Below are positions 58,511-64,000 of a stretch of 64,000 nucleotides of DNA, one piece after another; the first letter of the stretch is position 1; each line of letters starts with the position of its first letter. Position numbers and translations under genes: made by a program. The DNA is taken from positions 23,973,102-24,037,101 of the forward strand of contig NW_020312785.1 in the NCBI RefSeq assembly GCF_003265705.1. The letters run 5' to 3'. This DNA is from Callorhinus ursinus (taxonomy: Eukaryota > Chordata > Mammalia > Carnivora > Otariidae). The notes beneath the pieces are model-generated. The model did not search any database. It was not told where the DNA came from and saw nothing but the letters and a program-made list of their open reading frames with translations.

Positions 58511-58963
58511 CTTATGAGCAAATCTCAATTAACAAAGAATGCGTTTAATATTTAAACCTGTTTGACCTTGCTAAGTTTTTAGTTTTTTTCTTGACCTTGC
58601 AATTTTATTTTAAACTGGGGAAGAGAAATAGGAAGCCAAGCTTTTCACTGTATACACACATGTCAAAGAATGTCTTTGCCTCTGAAAATATTTGTATTGC
58701 TACCACTTGTATGGACATAATTTTTTTTTTACTTTAAAGATATTTAAGTTTAATTTTTACCTTTAACCCAAATATATGAAAATCATACAAAAATAATCAG
58801 TTCATCTGCCAAATGAGAGAAGCATTCTTATTAATTTAGACGACACTTCATTTTGACTAAAATTGGCTTCTTCTAGCTTAACTTTCCAACAGACTTTTCC
58901 TAAATGACCTAATTGTTTCCAAACATAAAATCATCCTCTGAAGAGCTTATCTCTCATCATTTT
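58511..58963. other. Unique AT-rich DNA
   Basis: No gene or repeat recognised. Confidence 0.55.
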
Positions 58964-59280
58964 GCATTTTCTTTTTTTTTATTTTTATTCTTTTTTTAAT
59001 TATGTTCAGTTAGCCACCGTAGAGTACATCGTTAGTTTTTGATGTAGCGTTCAACGATTCATTAGTTCCATATGACACCCAGTGCTCATCACCACACGTG
59101 CCCTCCTTAATACTCATCACCCGGTTACCCCATCCCCCCACCCCCTCCCTTCTGTAGCCCTCAGTTTGGTTCCTGGAGTCCAGAGTCTCATGGTTTGTCT
59201 CCCTCTCTGATTTCTTCCCGTTCAGCTTTCCCTGCCTTCCCCTGTGGGCCTCTACCTTATTCCTTATGTTCCACATTTTC
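58964..59280 (-). mobile_element. 5'-truncated LINE-1 3' end, third 3'-UTR variant
   Basis: On the minus strand 59273-58972 is L1 3' UTR: ATGTGGAACATAAGGAATAAG, 'gaccatgagactctgg'-type words, GTGATGAGCACTGGGTGTC, ACTAACGATGTACTCTACGG and GTGGCTAACTGAACATAATT with a T/A-rich tail. It resembles the 4685 and 35787 copies but differs at many diagnostic positions. GCATTTTC / ACATTTTC at the edges may be a short target duplication. The 141-codon minus frame at 59010-59435 is a chance frame through it. Confidence 0.8.
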
Positions 59281-59539
59281 AAAAGACTATGCAACAAACT
59301 TTCTAGAGAGCTCCGTAAGTGGAGTGTCAAGAATGTTTTGATCCCTAGAAATGACATAGAAGATGGTTCCTTCCAAAGGGGTACAATCATTTGAATATCT
59401 ATGTTCCTGTGTAGCAGTTTTGGCTTGCCATTCATTCATTCATTCACACATTCAGTACCTCATATGTCAAGAAAATACAAGTATTAAATATTCTTTGAAA
59501 AGTGAAAAATGCATTTTTCCTTATTTTTTTTAATCTTCA
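59281..59539. other. Unique non-coding DNA
   Basis: A short CATT run lies at about 59430-59446. Otherwise nothing is recognised. Confidence 0.5.
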
Positions 59540-59675
59540 AAGCTGAGGTAATAATGGTAACTTACCCCAAAGAGATGTGCTGAAATTAAATAAGTGAATA
59601 CATTAATATGTTTAAGAACAGTGCCTGGAATATAATCAATTTTCATGACTGTTAGCTATTATAAGCTATTATTTT
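59540..59675 (+). repeat. MIR fragment
   Basis: GGTAATAATGGTAACTTACC, GTGCTGAAATTAAATAAGTG, AACAGTGCCTGGAATATAAT and GACTGTTAGCTATTA follow the 3' half of MIR. Confidence 0.7.
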
Positions 59676-60606
59676 ATAATCAACAATACAATTTTGATAT
59701 ATGTTTAGCCTGCAATATTGGATTTTTGAATTTACCTTAGATAGATACTTATAACTAACAATTACTCAGGATGATGTGATTCACATATATTTTCCCCGAA
59801 AATTTAGCATGATGTGCTTTGGGGTAATTTTGGAAGTCAAGGACTAGAGTAATGATATAAATTCCATGTAAAATCCCTTTTGACTTAAACTCTTGTATCA
59901 GGGACACAGGTCCTCTATTATCCAATTTCTCCTTCATTCTTTTGGTAATAAATCCTATGAGTTTTAACTTTTATTTTTCTTTTCTTTTTCTCTCTTTTCT
60001 TTCTTTTTTTTTTTTTTGTTAATATGAAATTTTTTTTTTCTAGACTCCTTTGCAGCTGGGCTTGAAATGTAAATACATTTGGGCATTGTGAAATAAAATG
60101 GTGTGCAAATTCTGTATGGTAGCCTTAAAGGGAGGATCCCCTTCGCCCTTCTTTTTCCCCTTGATGTGACTGGAAAGTGAACATGATGGCAGCAGTTGGA
60201 GCAGCCATTCTGGAACACGATGTGAAAGTTCTGTGGTAAGAATGGTTGAGGACCAAGATAAAAAGGGCCAGTGTTTTTTTTGACTCCATGAAACCATACC
60301 AGACGTATACCAATTATGCTCAGATTGTTATATGAAAAAAGCAGACATTTCACCTATTTAAGACATTATCAGATTTTTGCTATAGTAACTATGCCTTTAT
60401 TTTCCACTTGAAAATCCAACATTTAAGGGTATTAAAGAACACATTGAAGAATTAATGTATTAACTTTACACCTACCTGTAAAATTTTCTTCCTACCCACA
60501 TAAACATGTTAGGGTAGTGCTTTTGTGTTTTAAATTTAGTGCTTTAAAATGATATCCATTAGTGTGTATTCAGTTATTTTTCATTTTATTTTAAATACAT
60601 AATTTT
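59676..60606. other. Mostly unrecognised DNA with CT/T-rich tract and a possible LTR remnant
   Basis: T- and CTTT-rich tracts lie at 59969-60040. The stretch 60040-60290 (GTGACTGGAAAGTGAACATG, ATGGCAGCAGTTGGAGCAGC, CATTCTGGAACACGATGTG) vaguely resembles old mammalian LTR sequence ('gtggacgtgatggctggagctggagcagccatcttggaccatgagg'). Family not certain. The frames at 59964-60353 cross it. Confidence 0.4.
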
Positions 60607-60770
60607 AAGAGTATTCTTCCTTTTTTTTTTTTTTTAAGTAGTCTCCACATCCCAGCATGCAGTCCAATGTGGGGTTGAACTCAAAACCCTGAGATCAAGC
60701 CCTGAGCTGATATCAAGAGTTGGACACTTAACTGCCTGAGCCGATTGGTGCCCCAAGAGTATGCTTCCTT
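60607..60770 (-). mobile_element. Old short CAN-SINE with 16-bp target-site duplication
   Basis: The insert 60623-60754 is flanked by AAGAGTATTCTTCCTT (60607-60622) and AAGAGTATGCTTCCTT (60755-60770), one mismatch. Minus-strand head GGGGCACCAATCGGCTCAGG. The short form lacks the long CT body, like the copy at 35181. Confidence 0.9.
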
Positions 60771-61449
60771 TGGAGCGTGATATTAATTTAGCTTCAATGA
60801 GAAAAAATAATTCTTGTGACTAACATTCTCAATTTTAAAATGTTAACTAATGACAGACGTAATTTTAAAGCAGATTAAAATAGATAAATTTTTAAAATAA
60901 TTTAAAAATCAGACTTTTAGGAATGCAGGTATTTTTAAAGTTAAGGATACTTTTATTATTACCCTCCCTAAGTGGGAAGCACTTGGTATATTTAAATGAC
61001 AATTCCAAAAGGGTCTGAAATTTCATGAGGGCTAGATTGTAAGTTTGATGATTTAGAAATTCACAACATTTCATTTTTGAATTCAACAAATATAGAGGTT
61101 ATTAAACACTTGCTATGAGACAAATAATGAGAACACAAGATGAATAGATAGTATGTGTTCCTCCCTTTGAAGAAACAAGAGCTCAAGAAAGTTACCACCA
61201 TATGCAAAAATTTACACATAGAGGAGGGCAGGTGCTAATAACGGCATCACCAAGTGCCATAGCGGCATCATAAAGAGAGCATTGGATTCTTTAAACCTCA
61301 ACAAAAACCACAAACTGCATTGCTTACCACATTCACCATATATAACTTTTCCTTTGATCTACACTTTAATTTTTACTGATTATCTAGAGCTGGTTGACAG
61401 ACTTCTTTCCTATCAGAAGGATAAATGTTTGCTCAGTCCAATGTTCTCA
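60771..61449. other. Unique or weakly repetitive DNA
   Basis: 61085-61180 may be a trace of L2/MIR-age sequence (AATTCAACAAATATAGAGG). An imperfect repeat ACGGCATCA / GCGGCATCA occurs at 61237-61268. No gene is recognised. Confidence 0.45.
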
Positions 61450-61630
61450 TAACACTGTTACTAATAGCTATTATGCATTAAGTATCTACAATGTCCCAGG
61501 CACTTAACACCCACTATTTCTTTTGCTTCTACAATAATCCCATGAGGCAAGTGTTACTATTATTGACATATGATGGATGAGAAGTATCCGAGCAAGGATT
61601 TGAATCTATGTTTATTAGATTCCATTGTCC
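61450..61630 (+). repeat. MIR SINE
   Basis: ACTAATAGCTATTATGCATT, AAGTATCTACAATGTCCCAG, GCACTTAACACCCACTATTTC, AATAATCCCATGAGGCAAGT, and AGCAAGGATTTGAATCTATG follow MIR sense order. Confidence 0.78.
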
Positions 61631-61988
61631 ATGATCTTTCCATTAGGTAGTCTTCCTCTTTGGTTTGTTTTCTTATTATACCACTGGTCACACTGCATAG
61701 TAAGAACTCATCCCCTTACAAAGTCTAAAGAGCTTCCCACCTAGGGAAGGTAACAAAGTATCCTTAACTGTTCTCTCCCTTTGACTGTTAGCTTCTCCAT
61801 GCTTGGATCCATTTATTTCTCAAGTAGGTGCTCCATTTTATGTAATAAACAAGTAAATAAAATGACATGTACCAAAGAAAATTTCACTCAGAGTGTCCTT
61901 GAAAGGAAAGAATGCCTTTGCAAATATAATTCATCTTTAAACCATGTACATAAATATCCTCAGGATAGTCTTTTAAACACTGTCTTTG
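61631..61988. other. Unique non-coding DNA
   Basis: No repeat or gene recognised. The start of the 129-codon frame at 61781-62170 lies here, but its end reads through the SINE below. Confidence 0.5.
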
Positions 61989-62191
61989 GAAAACACTTTC
62001 AGGGGGCGCCTGTGGCTCAGTCGGTTAAGTGTCTGCCTTCGGCTCAGGCCACGATCCCAGGGTCCTGGGATCGAGCCTTGCATCAGGCTCCCTGCTCAGT
62101 GGGAGCCTGCTTCTCCCTCTCCCTCTACTGCTCCCCCTGCTTGTACTCTCTCACTCTGTCAAATAAGTAAGTAAAATCTTAAAAAAAAAAA

Positions 62192-62235
<44 letters not shown>

Positions 62236-62253
62236 AAAAGAAAACACTTTCAG
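61989..62253 (+). mobile_element. CAN-SINE with (GAAA)n tail and 14-bp target-site duplication
   Basis: The insert 62003-62239 is flanked by exact GAAAACACTTTCAG (61989-62002 and 62240-62253). Head GGGGCGCCTGTGGCTCAG lacks three or four bases of the usual GGGTGGCTCAG. The tail is an A-run followed by about 11 GAAA units. Probably recent. Confidence 0.96.
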
Positions 62254-64000
62254 CACACAGAATGTCTCCTGCAAAATTCTCCACGTGTCCCTAAATTTAT
62301 CATGCTTTGCTTTTGTGAAAAAGAGTTGTCAAATATGTTTTGATAAGATGTTTTCTGTGAGGGCATCATGTAGCTAAATCCGCCCTGTGCACCTGTGGTC
62401 AAAGCCCATAGGAGAGGTGTATTTAGATCAGACGATGGGAAGACTTTAGTATCTATGCTCTAACTCTATATATGAAACTTATCAGTATCAATCCTGGACT
62501 TAAAAATGATTCTCTCATGGTATTTTTGTATTTGAATAAAACTATATGTAATAAAATATTATAATATATATGTATATTATAGAAAATGTTCAGCATAATG
62601 GATTGTTTTCTGGTTTTTCTTTGATTATGCCTTGTTTCTTTTTTCCCCCTCTTGTTCTGCCTTTAAGACATAAGAGCATTCTGAAAATAGAATGTTAACA
62701 GCTGAAACAGTCTGGTTACAAGAAGTCATAAGTGGCATGAAAGAATATCAAGAGATTTGCCCACCAAGTTGAATTTCAAATTAACTACCATACGTGATTA
62801 AAATGTCTGAATTTTGGTTCACTGCTTAAAAGTTAAAAATACAAGAAAATTAATCTAGTCATAACATACATATTTTTTTAAACCACTGGATCTTTTTAAC
62901 ATTGCTTCCAAAAGATCATATAGTCTGTTATTCTTCAGTAAGAAAATTTGGTTTTAAATGCATTCATCTGGACAGAATAAAAAATTTCTTTTTATTAACT
63001 CCAGATACTCTTGAGTACTGAATTTCAAACAAAATATTTTCACATGGAAAACTACTGGGAGGTATCTACATATTCCTCTGAATTTATACTTCATATAGGA
63101 TTTGCAATGTATCCTGGACAAGTACACATATGAGAATGTGGCTCAAAACTGCAAAGTCAGACATTCGTGTCCTTCGTAGTGTTCATTTATACATTCAGCC
63201 ACCTGAGTATTGCAGACTTTCAACTAACCTGGAATCTGATTAGGCAACCAGCTGGCTAGCTCTGAGGTCTTTTCAGATTTGGGAGTGCGAGACGCAGGGG
63301 AGTATGAGCCCTGAGAAAGTTATTACACAGAAAAACAAAGTAAAGAAAATTAGGTGGTGAGTGCACTAGAGAAAAAAGTGCAAAGGGAAAAAGGCAAAGG
63401 TACAAAGAGGCTGGTAAAATGAAATGAGGGAATAGTAATTAGGAAATCTGCCAGTTCCTTTCACTGGAGACCTTGGGAAAAATGCTTTATCATGCCTAAT
63501 GACAAGTAACCTATACAGAGTCAAAACTAAATGAAAAAGGCTTATCCTAAATTGATTGAAACAATAATGAAAGAATCTTACATTTTATCGTTGAGCAGTA
63601 TGTTCCCTAAGGAACACAGACAGACTCACAGAACTTTAATTACATTAGGACCAGACATCAAATATGTTTTTCCCTTGAGTGGGGTCTGGCTGTGTCTCTG
63701 ACTCAGTCAGTCCCTGCAGTTAAGGGCAGCCCAGTGACAGGCTGGAAATAAAATGTTTAATTCAATTGTCTCTCTGGTATCAGATATTTAAACTGTATAC
63801 ACTATGCTCTTTTAAAACTGATGATTAGAGTTACTGACACTAATTTGTGTGTAGAGATGTCACGTTTTATTTTGGATGGCTTACAATTTTGAGTTTGCAA
63901 AGAAAACCCCGAGGAGTTAAAACTAATGCATAACTTACAATGTGCTATGCCACCTTCTATAATTCTATGTATATGTCATTCAATTTTATCAAGAACCCTG
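62254..64000. other. Unique AT-rich non-coding DNA
   Basis: About 1.7 kb with no recognised repeat, gene or RNA. A TA-rich palindromic tract lies at 62550-62580. 63180-63330 is slightly richer in GC. Confidence 0.55.

Noticed and set aside
59010..59435. 141-codon minus-strand frame, the longest in the window
   Set aside because: It runs through a truncated L1 3' UTR, which is non-coding, and shows no recognisable motif.

Overview
This is vertebrate nuclear DNA from a carnivoran mammal. It is AT-rich and CpG-poor, and it is densely seeded with carnivore tRNA-Lys-derived SINEs (CAN-SINE/SINEC type), carnivore-type LINE-1 copies, and older mammalian repeats (L2, MIR, MLT1 LTRs, MER20). I found 20 SINE insertions. 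None carries the head typical of the young dog-specific SINEC_Cf, and none is of the cat type. The best-preserved copies resemble the forms I remember from arctoid carnivores (bears, seals, mustelids). Bear or seal seems more likely than mustelid, but that rests on memory of consensus sequences.

I found no protein-coding gene, no convincing exon, no structural RNA gene and no CpG island. Every longer open frame is either a chance frame, a frame through a CTTT/CTTC or CA/TG microsatellite, or a fragment of a retrotransposon (L1 ORF2 C-terminus, L2 reverse transcriptase). The window reads as a gene desert or the inside of a very large intron.

Layout. 1-4440: unique AT-rich DNA with TA, ATCT and TG microsatellites and a 5'-inverted L1 (2703-3357). 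4441-12030: an L1 with a SINE nested in its tail, a long decayed L2 carrying a MIR, and a fresh SINE at 11633. 12031-15440: unique AT-rich DNA. 15440-17470: a sense L2 broken by an MLT1 LTR and a SINE, ending beside a 33-bp palindrome. 18330-18760: a CpG-containing non-repeat block, a candidate conserved non-coding element. 19215-31050: an ancient L1, six SINEs, an antisense L2 and several MIRs. 31050-35170: unique DNA. 35170-37170: a dense cluster (SINE, MIR split by an L1, then an inverted SINE pair). 37170-42900: unique DNA with one MER20 and a second candidate conserved block. 42920-46540: L2 pieces, including a degenerate L2 reverse-transcriptase region, interrupted by a SINE and a second 5'-inverted L1. 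47340-55830: SINEs, a large CTTT/CTTC microsatellite, a 1.6-kb L1 with its own nested SINE, an MLT1 LTR and an old L1M-like tail. 55830-64000: L2, MIR, L1 and SINE fragments, then about 1.7 kb of unique DNA.

The information here is mainly retrotransposon stratigraphy: 14 of the 20 SINEs have paired target-site duplications I could read (another six are weak or absent), two L1 insertions show the 5' inversion of twin priming, and several nested pairs fix the order of insertion. I saw no sign of a new molecular system. The two candidate conserved blocks and the long palindrome are the places most worth checking.
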